From assembly GCA_964501785.1 (NCBI GenBank), contig CAZCUD010000015.1:1-64000 (forward strand): 64,000 bases of DNA, in the 5' to 3' direction. The DNA is from DATBSK01 sp964501785 (GTDB lineage Bacteria > Actinomycetota > Acidimicrobiia > IMCC26256 > PALSA-555). This document shows, piece after piece, positions 16,933-25,234 of this stretch. Position 1 is the stretch's first letter. Every line of letters starts with the position of its first letter. The notes beneath the pieces are model-generated. The model ran no database searches and was not told the origin of the DNA. It saw nothing but the letters and a program-made list of their open reading frames with translations. The translations under genes and the position numbers were made by a program.

Positions 16933-18234
16933 ATGGGCACAGGGGTACGGCGCACACGCACAGGCAGGGCCAGCAAGGCTGCCCTGGCCGCCTTGGCGCT
17001 CGCGGTCGTCGCCGCGGCCTGCTCGCCCTCGCCCGAGGGCGCCCCGCCCCGGGCCGAGGTCCGCACCGAGGACCGCACACCGACCCAGCCGGCGCCCGAC
17101 CCGGCGACCCCGACCGAGGACACCGGGCCGGCCGCCCCCGACGGCACGACGCCCACCACCTCGCCGTCGTCGGGCTCACCTGTGACGACGACGCCTCCCG
17201 CGGCGCCCTCGACCGACCCGAACCCGGCGCCGCCGACGACCGTCGCCCCGACCGTGCCGACCACGGCGCCCCCGACGACGGCCCCACCGACCACCGCGCC
17301 GCCCACGACGGCACCCCCGACGACCGCGCCGCCGACGACCGCGCCGCCCACGACGCAGCCGCCGGCGGGGGCCCGCGACGCTCGGCAGTGGCCGTTCTCG
17401 TCGTCCTCGCCGTGGAACATGCCGATCGGCTCGGGTGCCCAGTTCACCTCGGCGTCCGACCAGCGCACGACCGACCTGCGTGCGCCCTGGGTCGCGATCA
17501 ACGCCGCGACCTGGTCGATGGCGACGTACACGGCGAGCGACACGGACCCGCTGCGCACCGTGACGAGCTACGCAGGCACGCGCCAGTACCGGATCCCGAA
17601 CAACGCCGTGCCCTCCGGACCGTCCGACGGTGACCGCCACCTGCTCGTCATCGACCCCACGGGCCAGTACGTCGACGAGTGCTGGCTGGCGTCGAAGCAG
17701 GCCAACGGGGACTGGTGGTGCGACTACCACGTGCGCAACGACCTCCGGGGCTCCGGCGTCGGTGCCGGCGGCGTGCGGGCGTACGGCGGCAGCGCGCTCG
17801 GCGGGCTCATCCGCACCTGGGAGATCCAGCAGGGCAAGGTCCAGCACGCGCTCGCGCTGGCGATGCCGCGGCGCTACCTGAAGCACGGTCCGGTGTGGCC
17901 CGCGACCTCGGAGGACGGCAACGCCGTCTACCAGGGCAGCCTCAACATGGGCACGCTCGTCGCGATCCCCAAGACGGTCGACCTGTCGACCCTCGGGCTG
18001 TCGTCCGGCGGGATGGTGATCGCGCGGGCGCTGCGCGACTACGGCGCCTACATCGTCGACGCGAGCGAGAACTTCACGCTGTACGCCGAGCCGAGTGCCG
18101 AGAGCCTGCTCAACAGCGCGCGCGCCGACCTCGAGAAGATCCGGCAGGCGCTGCGGATCGTCACCAACAGCTCGGCATCGAGCGTCGGCGGCGGCGGCAC
18201 GCCCATCGCGCCCACCGCGCCGTCCCTGGGCTGA
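16933..18234 (+). CDS. secreted lipoprotein, uncharacterised SPWN-type family, with Thr/Pro linker
   Basis: A 433-residue exported protein. Residues 1-31 form a lipoprotein signal with lipobox VAAAC. A long linker rich in Thr, Pro and Ala (about 40-155) ends in TTAPP repeats. A globular domain of about 270 residues follows, with WPFSSSSPWNMPIG, VIDPTGQYVDECW, RNDLRGSGVG, RAYGGSALGGLIRTWE, HGPVWPATSED and YGAYIVDASENFTLYAE. I do not recognise a named enzyme family; the many Asp, His, Trp and Tyr blocks suggest a carbohydrate-active or wall-binding domain. A GGGAGG site precedes the ATG. The next gene is a close paralogue. Confidence 0.85.
   Translation: MGTGVRRTRTGRASKAALAALALAVVAAACSPSPEGAPPRAEVRTEDRTPTQPAPDPATPTEDTGPAAPDGTTPTTSPSSGSPVTTTPPAAPSTDPNPAPPTTVAPTVPTTAPPTTAPPTTAPPTTAPPTTAPPTTAPPTTQPPAGARDARQWPFSSSSPWNMPIGSGAQFTSASDQRTTDLRAPWVAINAATWSMATYTASDTDPLRTVTSYAGTRQYRIPNNAVPSGPSDGDRHLLVIDPTGQYVDECWLASKQANGDWWCDYHVRNDLRGSGVGAGGVRAYGGSALGGLIRTWEIQQGKVQHALALAMPRRYLKHGPVWPATSEDGNAVYQGSLNMGTLVAIPKTVDLSTLGLSSGGMVIARALRDYGAYIVDASENFTLYAEPSAESLLNSARADLEKIRQALRIVTNSSASSVGGGGTPIAPTAPSLG
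17259..17363 (+). repeat. tandem 15-base-type repeat encoding TTAPP units
   Basis: About seven degenerate units of the form ACGACSGCSCCSCCS encode consecutive Thr-Thr-Ala-Pro-Pro blocks in the linker of the lipoprotein. It is likely to vary in copy number between strains, and is coding rather than a regulatory repeat. Confidence 0.75.
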
Positions 18235-18266
18235 CGTGACCACCGCGCCCTGGCGCGGCGGTCACG
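18235..18266 (+). terminator. hairpin terminator after the SPWN lipoprotein gene
   Basis: An inverted repeat starts immediately after the stop codon: CGTGACC pairs with GGTCACG and CCGCGC with GCGCGG, with one internal mismatch and a 4-base loop. No T-tract follows. It separates the lipoprotein gene from the promoter of its paralogue 15 bases downstream. Confidence 0.5.
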
Positions 18267-18280
18267 CGGGCGAGCGTCGG

Positions 18281-18286
18281 TAGCAT
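18281..18286 (+). promoter_or_regulatory. -10 box TAGCAT before an ATC-start gene
   Basis: TAGCAT lies eight bases before the ATC at 18295, the only initiation position that fits both the signal peptide and the promoter spacing. Confidence 0.5.
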
Positions 18287-18294
18287 CGGGTCGC

Positions 18295-19272
18295 ATCGAC
18301 GCTGCCCGGCTCGTCACCCGGCGCCTCGGCTTCGGGGGCCACCGCCTCGTCCTCGTCGTCGCCATCGGTCTCGGATCGCTGGCGCTCCCGGCGGTCGGGT
18401 CGAGTGCATCCCTCGCGCCCGCCGGCGCCCAGCCGGCGACGCGCGACGCGACCCGCTGGCCCTTCGCCGCCGACTCACCGTGGAACCTGCCGATCGGCGA
18501 CGCTCGCTTCGCACCGGCCGACGATCCGCGCACGGACGATCTCCGGGAGCCGGCCGCGGCGATCAACGCCGGGAGCTGGTCGATGCCGGTCGTGCGGGCG
18601 ACGGACGAAGATCCGCTGGAGACGGTGGTGACACCCGCAGGAACGCGCCGCTTCCGGATCCCGGCCGACGCCGCTCCCGCCGAGCCCGCCCACGGCGATC
18701 GCCACCTGCTCGTCATCGACCCGACGGGCCGATTCGTCGACGAGTGCTGGCTGGCCCGGCGGGTCGACGACGGCTGGCGCTGTCGCTACCACGTGCGCAA
18801 CCGGCTCCGCGGTCCGGGAGTGGGGGAGGGCGGCGTGCGTGCCTACGGTGGCAGCGCGCTCGGTGGGCTCGTCCGCACGTGGGAGCTGCGCGCCGGCTCG
18901 ATCGACCACGCGCTCGCGTTCGCGATGCCGCGGCGCAACCTGGCGCACGGACCGGTCTGGCCCGCGACGTCCGAGGACGAGCGCGCCCGGTACCGCGGCT
19001 CGCTCCCCATGGGCTCCATGGTCGCGATCCCCGCGTCGGTCGACCTCGACTCGATGGGCCTCTCCGCACGGGGACTCGCGATCGCACGCGCGCTCCAGCG
19101 GCACGGCGCGTACCTCGTCGACGCGAGCGAGAACTTCACGCTCTACGCGGAGCCCGGCGCCGAAGGACTGCTCGGCGGCGCCCGAAGAGACCTCGAGCGC
19201 ATCCGGGCCGAGCTCAGGGTCGTGATCGAGCGCGCACCCGGGCCGGCCATGGCACCGCCGTTCTCGGGCTGA
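18295..19272 (+). CDS. secreted paralogue of the SPWN lipoprotein, probable ATC start
   Basis: A 325-residue exported protein. It keeps the whole domain of the preceding gene (WPFAADSPWNLPIG, VIDPTGRFVDECW, RAYGGSALGGLVRTWE, HGPVWPATSEDE, DASENFTLYAE) but replaces the lipobox and Thr/Pro linker with an ordinary signal peptide (RLVTRRLGFGGHRLVLVV onward). The reading frame has no ATG, GTG or TTG between the upstream stop at 18232-18234 and residue 97, which is well inside the conserved domain. Initiation at ATC 18295 would place the basic n-region directly at the N-terminus. CTG at 18250 is an alternative start but lies in the terminator hairpin. Confidence 0.75.
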   Translation: MDAARLVTRRLGFGGHRLVLVVAIGLGSLALPAVGSSASLAPAGAQPATRDATRWPFAADSPWNLPIGDARFAPADDPRTDDLREPAAAINAGSWSMPVVRATDEDPLETVVTPAGTRRFRIPADAAPAEPAHGDRHLLVIDPTGRFVDECWLARRVDDGWRCRYHVRNRLRGPGVGEGGVRAYGGSALGGLVRTWELRAGSIDHALAFAMPRRNLAHGPVWPATSEDERARYRGSLPMGSMVAIPASVDLDSMGLSARGLAIARALQRHGAYLVDASENFTLYAEPGAEGLLGGARRDLERIRAELRVVIERAPGPAMAPPFSG

Positions 19273-19278
19273 AGCGGG

Positions 19279-20211
19279 TCATCGATCAGCCGACCATCGT
19301 CGGCGAGCGGCCGACGCCTGCATCGACGCGGCGGCCTTCGGTGCGAAGAGCAGCGCGCACGCGATCGCGCGTGTCTTGCGATCGCCGCTGCGCAGCGCGC
19401 CCCGCGCGCACGACCTCGCCTCCGACCGGCGCCCGGCCTGCGCGGCCCGCAGTGCCTGCGAGAGCGAGCGGCGCGCCCGGCGCCGTGCGAGCGAGGCCGT
19501 GATCCACCCTCGTTCGTCCTCGTTCGTCGTCTCTTCGAGCGCGTGCTCCAGCACGACGACGTCGGTCTCGGTGGTCTTGTAGCCCGAGGACGTGCTCGTC
19601 GCGGAGATCCGATAGAGCAGCGTCGGTTCGGCCGCGAGCGTCATCACGGCACCGCTCCGGACCAGGCGCAGGTACAGGTCCCAGTCCTCGCTCGCCGTGA
19701 GCGACTCCCGATACCCGCCGACCTGCTCGTACGCCAGCCGCTCGAAGAGCACGCCGGCCGACGAGAGGTTGCCGGCGACGAGCGCGCGCAGCTGATCGGC
19801 CGGCTCGGGCAACGATCGCGGGTTCTCCCGGAGCCAGGCGCCGGGGGACCAGAGGAAGTCGCGAGCGAAGACGAGGGTGCCGGGCTCGTGCGCGGTCGTC
19901 ATCGCACGGAGATGGTCGGTCAACCACCAGTCGTCGGCATCCAGCTGTGCGACGAGTGCGTGGTCGAGGAGCTCGACGCCTCGCCGCCGAGCCACGCCGA
20001 CGCCGGAGGGTCGAGGAAGGCGTTCCACGTGCAGCGGGAGCCGCTCGCGCCAGCGCCGTGCCCGCGCGCCCGTGTCATCGGTCGACCCGTCGTCCACGAC
20101 GACGACCTGCGCCGGCGGAAGGGACTGACCCGCGACACCCGCGAGCGCCGTGTCGATGGTCGCGGCGGCGTCGCGAGCGATCACGAGCACGCCGACGTCA
20201 CCCTTCGTCAT
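19279..20211 (-). CDS. glycosyltransferase family 2 protein
   Basis: A 310-residue GT-A inverting transferase. The N-domain has VGVLVIARDAAATIDTAL, VVVVDDGSTDDTG and the metal-binding DAD in LVAQLDADDWW; the region TASEDWDLYLRLV holds the probable catalytic ED pair. The C-terminal 80 residues are very rich in Ala and Arg. The ATG overlaps the stop of the next gene upstream (ATGA). That gene is a paralogue with the same layout, so a tandem duplication is likely. Last gene of the 22239-19279 minus-strand operon. Confidence 0.88.
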   Translation of the reverse strand: MTKGDVGVLVIARDAAATIDTALAGVAGQSLPPAQVVVVDDGSTDDTGARARRWRERLPLHVERLPRPSGVGVARRRGVELLDHALVAQLDADDWWLTDHLRAMTTAHEPGTLVFARDFLWSPGAWLRENPRSLPEPADQLRALVAGNLSSAGVLFERLAYEQVGGYRESLTASEDWDLYLRLVRSGAVMTLAAEPTLLYRISATSTSSGYKTTETDVVVLEHALEETTNEDERGWITASLARRRARRSLSQALRAAQAGRRSEARSCARGALRSGDRKTRAIACALLFAPKAAASMQASAARRRWSADR

Positions 20212-21173
20212 CGATCGATCCACGACTCGAGATCGTGCAGCCGCTGGTCATGGATCGCCGCGCCGCGCCGCGGCGCCAGGAGCATGAAGCCGCCGCGCAC
20301 GAAGGTTCGGCGCGTACCCCGCAAGGCGCGCCACGCATGCGTTCGAGCGGCGCGCAGGTCACCATCGTGCGCGGCCCGGTACGACGACGTCAGGTGCTGC
20401 TGGGCACGCGCTCGTCGCAGACCCGCACGCGCGTACCGACGCTCGGGCGGCGTCGCCGCCTCGGTGAGCGCTCGTTCGAGCGTCGTCACGTTGTGGCCGG
20501 CGTAGTTCTCGCCGAACGACGAGCTGGTCGGATGGATCCGGTACACGTACGTCGGGTGCCCCGCGCGCGTGACGCGGGTGCCGTTGCGCAGCATCCGGAT
20601 CCAGAGGTCCCAGTCCTCGGGCATGACCTCCCGGAAGCCGCCGACCGCCTCGAGGTCGGCCCGCGAGAAGAGGGTCCCGATCGGGATGAAGTCCGCGCGC
20701 AGGATCGCCCGCAGCTGACGCCGCGCCGGTGGCACGTGCCGTTCCGGGCCGGTCGCGGCCGAGAGCCCGGTGTCGCGGATCCACAGCAGCTCACGGGCGG
20801 CGACGATGCCCGGCGACTCCTTGTAGGTCTCGAGCATCGTCTCGACGTGGTCGGGGAGCCAGAGGTCGTCGGCGTCGAGTGGTGCGACGAGCGCGGTCGC
20901 GCAGTGCTGCTGGGCGACGACCCGAGCATGCGGATGCCCTCCGTTGGTCGCCAGCTCCACGAGGTGGATCGGGAGCCGGTCACCCCACGCGCGGGCGACG
21001 GCGACCGTGTCGTCGGTGGACGCGTCGTCGACCACCACCACGACACCGGGAGCGACGGTCTGGGAGGCGATCGACGCCAACGTCGCCGGCAGCGTCTCCG
21101 CGGCGTTGTACGCGCAGACCATCACGGTGACGTCGGCACCGGACAGCGCTTCGATCGCGACGTCAGGCGGCAT
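20208..21173 (-). CDS. glycosyltransferase family 2 protein
   Basis: A 321-residue GT2 enzyme with VTVMVCAYNAAETLP, VVVVDDASTDDTV, APLDADDLWLPDH and MPEDWDLWIRML. Layout and C-terminal Ala/Arg-rich tail match the neighbour at 19279, consistent with duplication followed by divergence. The ATG overlaps the upstream GT4 gene by 11 bases. The donor sugar cannot be deduced. Confidence 0.88.
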   Translation of the reverse strand: MPPDVAIEALSGADVTVMVCAYNAAETLPATLASIASQTVAPGVVVVVDDASTDDTVAVARAWGDRLPIHLVELATNGGHPHARVVAQQHCATALVAPLDADDLWLPDHVETMLETYKESPGIVAARELLWIRDTGLSAATGPERHVPPARRQLRAILRADFIPIGTLFSRADLEAVGGFREVMPEDWDLWIRMLRNGTRVTRAGHPTYVYRIHPTSSSFGENYAGHNVTTLERALTEAATPPERRYARAGLRRARAQQHLTSSYRAAHDGDLRAARTHAWRALRGTRRTFVRGGFMLLAPRRGAAIHDQRLHDLESWIDR

Positions 21174-22239
21174 CTCTGCGAGTCACGTCGTCGTAGAGGC
21201 GCTCGTACGCCCGCGTCATCGCTTCGACGGAGAAGTGGGTCAGCGCGCGCTCGCGACCGGCGGCGCCCATGCTCTCGCGCTGCTTCGCGTCCCCCATGAG
21301 CGTTCGGAGGGACGCGGCGAGCGCGGGCACGTCGTCGGGTGGGACGAGCAGGCCGGTCTCACCCTCGACGACCACCTCGGGGAGACCGCCGGTGCGGCTC
21401 GCCACGACCGGGCGACGCGCCAGCATGGCCTCCACGGCGACGAGGCCGAACGCCTCGGACCGAGACGGCACGGCGACGACGTCGAACGCGGCGAGGAGCG
21501 ACCGGGCCCGGTCGGACCAGGGGAGGAACACCGTGCGGTCCGCGACGCCAGATCGCGCGACCAGCGACCGCAGCTCGACTTCCTGCTCGCCTTCCCCGAC
21601 GAGGTACAGCAACAGGCCGGGAACCTCGGCGACCGCGCGCACGAGCACGTCGAGGCCCTTGCTGGGCTCGAACCGACGCACCGTGCCCACGGTCGGTCCC
21701 GGAGCGTCGAGAGGCTCGGGCGCAACCGGGAGGTCCGGCACTCCGTTGTGGATCGTGATGATCGAACGCGGGGGGAGTCGGTGCTCCTCCTCGATCGCTC
21801 GCGCCAGGTAGTCGGACACCGCCACGTGGGCGGCCAGTCCCTTCAGCGCGCGCCGCTTCGCGGCTCGTTCGCGCCACGAGAGCGTCGTCGGGTGAAGGTG
21901 CTCGACGGCGACCGGGGTGATGCCGCGGGTGATCCGGGCGGCGACGAGCGGCCACGAGCACGCGGTCGGGTAGGTCAGCACGGCCTGGAACACCGCGGGC
22001 GCCATCGCAGCCAGGAGCCGCCGGTGGGCCGGGAACGCAGTGAGCTCGCGACGCGCGCGCATCGGTGGTGTGACGACGGCTTCACATCCGGGGCGGCGAC
22101 CGGCGAGGTACTCGACGACGCGAGCGCTCGGACCCATCGCGACGACCTCGATGTCGGCGCGCAACGACTCGACGAGATGCCCGGTGACGATCTCCGCGCC
22201 ACCGAGGATGTCCGTCTCGACGTACACCACGAGCCGCAC
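21163..22239 (-). CDS. glycosyltransferase family 4 protein
   Basis: A 358-residue GT-B transferase, the first gene of a three-gene operon with two GT2 enzymes. Landmarks are VVYVETDILGGAEIVTGH, GTVRRFEPSKGLDVLVRAV and PSRSEAFGLVAVEAMLARRPVV (the E-x7-E type pattern). It starts at GTG with GAAGG ten bases upstream. Divergent from the GT2 gene at 22293. Confidence 0.88.
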   Translation of the reverse strand: MRLVVYVETDILGGAEIVTGHLVESLRADIEVVAMGPSARVVEYLAGRRPGCEAVVTPPMRARRELTAFPAHRRLLAAMAPAVFQAVLTYPTACSWPLVAARITRGITPVAVEHLHPTTLSWRERAAKRRALKGLAAHVAVSDYLARAIEEEHRLPPRSIITIHNGVPDLPVAPEPLDAPGPTVGTVRRFEPSKGLDVLVRAVAEVPGLLLYLVGEGEQEVELRSLVARSGVADRTVFLPWSDRARSLLAAFDVVAVPSRSEAFGLVAVEAMLARRPVVASRTGGLPEVVVEGETGLLVPPDDVPALAASLRTLMGDAKQRESMGAAGRERALTHFSVEAMTRAYERLYDDVTRRDAA

Positions 22240-22278
22240 GGGTCAGCGACCTTCGATCCGCGGCACGGACACCGTCGG

Positions 22279-22284
22279 TAGTGT
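22279..22284 (+). promoter_or_regulatory. -10 box TAGTGT, leaderless promoter of GT2 gene
   Basis: TAGTGT precedes the GTG at 22293 by eight bases. An in-frame GTG at 22281 lies inside the box itself and is therefore unlikely to be the start. Confidence 0.45.
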
Positions 22285-22292
22285 ACGAGCGA

Positions 22293-23285
22293 GTGTCCGG
22301 CGTGACGGTCATCATCCCGACCTTCAACCGCGCGGTCTACCTCGCCGAGGCGATCCAGAGCGCCGCGTCGCAGGACGGCGTCGGTCTCGCGGTGAAGGTG
22401 TACGACAACGCGTCCGACGACGACACCCCCGGCGTCGTGGAACGAGCGATCGACGAGTTCGGGGACGACGTGGTCCAGTACGTGCGCCGGCCCGTGAACG
22501 TCGGCTGGCGCGCGAACTTCAACGAGGCGCTCGCCGAGGTGACGACCGACTTCGCGCTCGTGCTCGGTGACGACGATCGACTCCTGCCCGGTGCGCTCCG
22601 GAGAGGCGTCGACGCGCTCGAACGCGCCCCGTCCGCAGGCATCGTGCACTCGGCGTTCCAGACGATCGACGAGCACGGAACGCTCGTCGACACGGCGACC
22701 GACTGGACGAAGGGGCTCACCGTCGACACCCTCGAGCCCGGGCAGACCTTCATCGAGCGCACGATGCCCTGGCCCACGAGGGTGTTCGCCCACAGCGTCG
22801 TGATACGCCACGCGGCGTTCCAGGAGCCGATGTGGGACCCGGCCGACGGCCTCGTCGCCGACTACGTGCTGTGGTTGCGGATCGCGCTGTCGTGGGACGT
22901 GCAGTACCTCGCGACTCCCGGCGCCGTCCGCCGGGTGCATCGCGGTGCGCTCTCGACGGGCTTCGGCGGAATTGCGGGCGACGACTACGTCTTCGATCCG
23001 GCCCAGGTGCTCGAGCTGGGGTCGGCGAAGCTCCGGTTCGTCGACCGGTTCGCGGATCGGCTCGACGACCCGCGCGCACTGCGACGCGCCGCGAACCGGG
23101 GGTGCCGGCGCGACCTCGCCGACGCGGCGCGGAGCGCGAGCTCACGCGGGCGTCGGACCGGGCTGCGCACGCTCTGGAGCGCCGTGCGCGCGCGGCCCTC
23201 GGTGGTCGTCGAGCCGTGGGCCTGGCGAGCGCTCGCGAAGGTGATCGTCGGACCGCGGCTCAGCGCGCGGATCGGGAGCGGTTGA
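22293..23285 (+). CDS. glycosyltransferase family 2 protein
   Basis: A 330-residue GT2 enzyme: GVTVIIPTFNRAVYLAEAIQ, DNASDDDTPG, and FALVLGDDDRLLPGAL, where the usual DXD is GDDD. The C-terminal third, rich in Arg and Ala, contains the segment PRLSARIGSG. It is transcribed away from the 22239 operon and converges on rfbF. Start chosen four codons after an earlier GTG because of the promoter position. Confidence 0.85.
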   Translation: MSGVTVIIPTFNRAVYLAEAIQSAASQDGVGLAVKVYDNASDDDTPGVVERAIDEFGDDVVQYVRRPVNVGWRANFNEALAEVTTDFALVLGDDDRLLPGALRRGVDALERAPSAGIVHSAFQTIDEHGTLVDTATDWTKGLTVDTLEPGQTFIERTMPWPTRVFAHSVVIRHAAFQEPMWDPADGLVADYVLWLRIALSWDVQYLATPGAVRRVHRGALSTGFGGIAGDDYVFDPAQVLELGSAKLRFVDRFADRLDDPRALRRAANRGCRRDLADAARSASSRGRRTGLRTLWSAVRARPSVVVEPWAWRALAKVIVGPRLSARIGSG

Positions 23286-23297
23286 CGACCGGGGTGC

Positions 23298-24068
23298 TCA
23301 CCACACCTTCCAGGGCGCGTCGCCCGAGCGCCACATCCGGTCGAGCAGCTCCTTCTCGTAGAGCGTGTCCATCGGCTGCCAGAACCCGGGGTGCTCGAAC
23401 GCGGCGAGCTCGTCCCGCTCGGCCAGGGGCACGAGCACATCGGTCTCCCAGACCGCGTCGTCCCCGGGGATCAGGTCGATCACCGACGGGTCGACGACGA
23501 AGAAGCCGCCGTTGACCGGGGTGACCTTCGCGGGGTGCTTCTCGAACATCGCCCGCACCGAGGTGCCGTCGACCTCGAGGATGCCGAAGCGCGCCGGTGG
23601 GCGCACTGCAGTCATGGTCACGAGCTTGCCCTGCTCGCGGTGGAACGCGATCACGGCCGAGACGTCGACGTCGGCGAGCCCGTCGCCGTAGGTCAGGCAG
23701 AAGGGCTCGTCGTCGGCGAGGTAGTCGCGGACACGTCGGACGCGGCCGGCGGTCATCGTGTCGTCGCCCGTGTCGGCGACGGTGACGCGCCAGGCCGCGC
23801 GGTTCCCGTCGTGGTACTCGGTCGTGCCCTTCGCGAGGTCGAACGTGACGTCGGAGTTGTGGAGCGCCAGGTTCGCGAAGTACTCCTTGAACTGGTAGCC
23901 GCGGTAGCCGGCACAGATCACGAACTCCTCCACGCCGTGATGGGCGTAGATGCTCATGATGTGCCAGATGATCGGCCGCCCGCCGACCTCGACGAGCGGC
24001 TTCGGGCGCAGACCCGTCTCTTCCGACAGGCGCGAGCCCCGCCCACCGGCGAGGATGACTGCCCGCAC
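23298..24068 (-). CDS. rfbF: glucose-1-phosphate cytidylyltransferase
   Basis: A 256-residue nucleotidyltransferase that makes CDP-glucose, the entry point of CDP-deoxysugar synthesis. It begins with AVILAGGRGSRLSEET and has the RfbF-specific blocks PKPLVEVGGRPIIWHIM, ICAGYRGYQFKEYF and FCLTYGDGLADVD, with the late FWQPMDTLYEKELL that separates it from RmlA-type enzymes. It is divergent from rfbG, which uses its product; the gap of about 100 bases holds both promoters. The GTG start has TACACT seven bases upstream. Confidence 0.93.
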   Translation of the reverse strand: MRAVILAGGRGSRLSEETGLRPKPLVEVGGRPIIWHIMSIYAHHGVEEFVICAGYRGYQFKEYFANLALHNSDVTFDLAKGTTEYHDGNRAAWRVTVADTGDDTMTAGRVRRVRDYLADDEPFCLTYGDGLADVDVSAVIAFHREQGKLVTMTAVRPPARFGILEVDGTSVRAMFEKHPAKVTPVNGGFFVVDPSVIDLIPGDDAVWETDVLVPLAERDELAAFEHPGFWQPMDTLYEKELLDRMWRSGDAPWKVW

Positions 24069-24075
24069 GCGGGCG

Positions 24076-24081
24076 AGTGTA
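24076..24081 (-). promoter_or_regulatory. -10 box TACACT, leaderless promoter of rfbF
   Basis: On the minus strand, TACACT is seven bases before the GTG start at 24068. Confidence 0.55.
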
Positions 24082-24172
24082 CCGACGGTGCGTGGCGCAC
24101 CCGGGCACCACGATGCGCTCGCCGTGGGAAGCCCGCCCGAGCGGACCCCGACCCGTAGTGTTGGTTCGGCCG

Positions 24173-25234
24173 ATGGACATCGATCGCGACACGACTTGGC
24201 GCGGCCGACGAGTGCTCGTCACGGGACACACGGGCTTCAAGGGCGCGTGGCTGCACCTGTGGCTGCGACTGCTCGGTGCCGACGTGCACGGCCTCGCGTT
24301 GCGCCCTTCGACGTCACCGAACCTGCACGACCTCCTCGGCGAAGACGACGACGCTGCGATCGTCGACGTCCGTGATCCCCGAGCGGTGGTGGCCCGGATC
24401 GACGCCGTGCGCCCGGAGGTCGTGTTCCACCTGGCGGCGCAGAGCCTCGTGCGACGCTCGTTCGACGAGCCCGTCGAGACCTTCGCGACCAACGTCGTCG
24501 GGACGGCGAACGTCCTCGAGGCGGCTCGCACCGTCGACGGCGTTCGCGCGGTCGTCGTCGTCACCAGCGACAAGGTCTACGAGCCCTGCCCCGACGGCAC
24601 GCCACACGACGAGACGTCGCCGCTCGGAGGCGTCGATCCGTACAGCGCATCCAAGGCGGCCGCGGAGCACGTCGTGGCCGCCTACCGGATCGGCCTGCGG
24701 CTCCCCGAGCGCGGCGTCGCCCTCGCGAGCGCACGGGCAGGCAACGTCATCGGAGGCGGCGACTGGGCCGCGGACCGGATCGTGACCGACGTCGTGCGCG
24801 CGCTCGAGCGCGGCGGGCCCGTTCGGCTCCGCTACCCACAGGCCGTGCGTCCGTGGCAGCACGTGCTCGATCCGCTCGCCGGCTACCTCCGCTACGCGGA
24901 GGTGCTGCTCGCCGATCCCGAGCACGCGCCCGCCGCGCTGAACTTCGGACCGGACGCCGGCGAGGCTCGCACCGTCGCCGAGCTCGTCGACGCGCTGTCC
25001 GACCGATTCGGGGGCGCCCCGGGATGGGTCGCCGACGACCGTCCGGCCTCGCCCGAGACGGAGCAGCTGCGCCTCTCCGCAGATCTCGCCCGGCGAACGA
25101 TCGGTTGGTCGCCGCGCCTCCGGCTCGACGCCGCGATCGACCTCACCGCGACCTGGTACACGACGGTGATGGACGGCGGCGACGCGCGAGCGGTGACCGT
25201 CGAGCAGATCGAGGCGTACGAGGGGCTCCGGTGA
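24173..25234 (+). CDS. rfbG: CDP-glucose 4,6-dehydratase
   Basis: A 353-residue extended SDR that converts CDP-glucose to CDP-4-keto-6-deoxyglucose. The NAD-binding loop is GHTGFKG, characteristic of RfbG rather than RmlB; the active site has TSDKVYE and the Tyr/Lys of DPYSASKAA. The late PWQHVLDPLAGYL motif also fits. ATG 24173 is used; a TAGTGT box lies 11 bases upstream. It heads a run of five overlapping genes (25231, 26463, 27065, 28257) that decorate its product. Confidence 0.93.
   Translation: MDIDRDTTWRGRRVLVTGHTGFKGAWLHLWLRLLGADVHGLALRPSTSPNLHDLLGEDDDAAIVDVRDPRAVVARIDAVRPEVVFHLAAQSLVRRSFDEPVETFATNVVGTANVLEAARTVDGVRAVVVVTSDKVYEPCPDGTPHDETSPLGGVDPYSASKAAAEHVVAAYRIGLRLPERGVALASARAGNVIGGGDWAADRIVTDVVRALERGGPVRLRYPQAVRPWQHVLDPLAGYLRYAEVLLADPEHAPAALNFGPDAGEARTVAELVDALSDRFGGAPGWVADDRPASPETEQLRLSADLARRTIGWSPRLRLDAAIDLTATWYTTVMDGGDARAVTVEQIEAYEGLR

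Noticed and set aside
17259..17363. Regular tandem repeat that could be taken for a CRISPR or regulatory repeat
   Set aside because: The units are contiguous without spacers and in frame, encoding a Thr-Thr-Ala-Pro-Pro linker.
18235..19272. The ATC-start secreted gene as a pseudogene that lost its start
   Set aside because: The frame is intact over 325 codons with a complete signal peptide and promoter, so loss of function is less likely than non-standard initiation.
24156..24172. TAGTGT before rfbG as another leaderless promoter
   Set aside because: The spacing to ATG 24173 is 11 bases, outside the 6-8 range of the others, so it was not counted, though a very short leader is possible.
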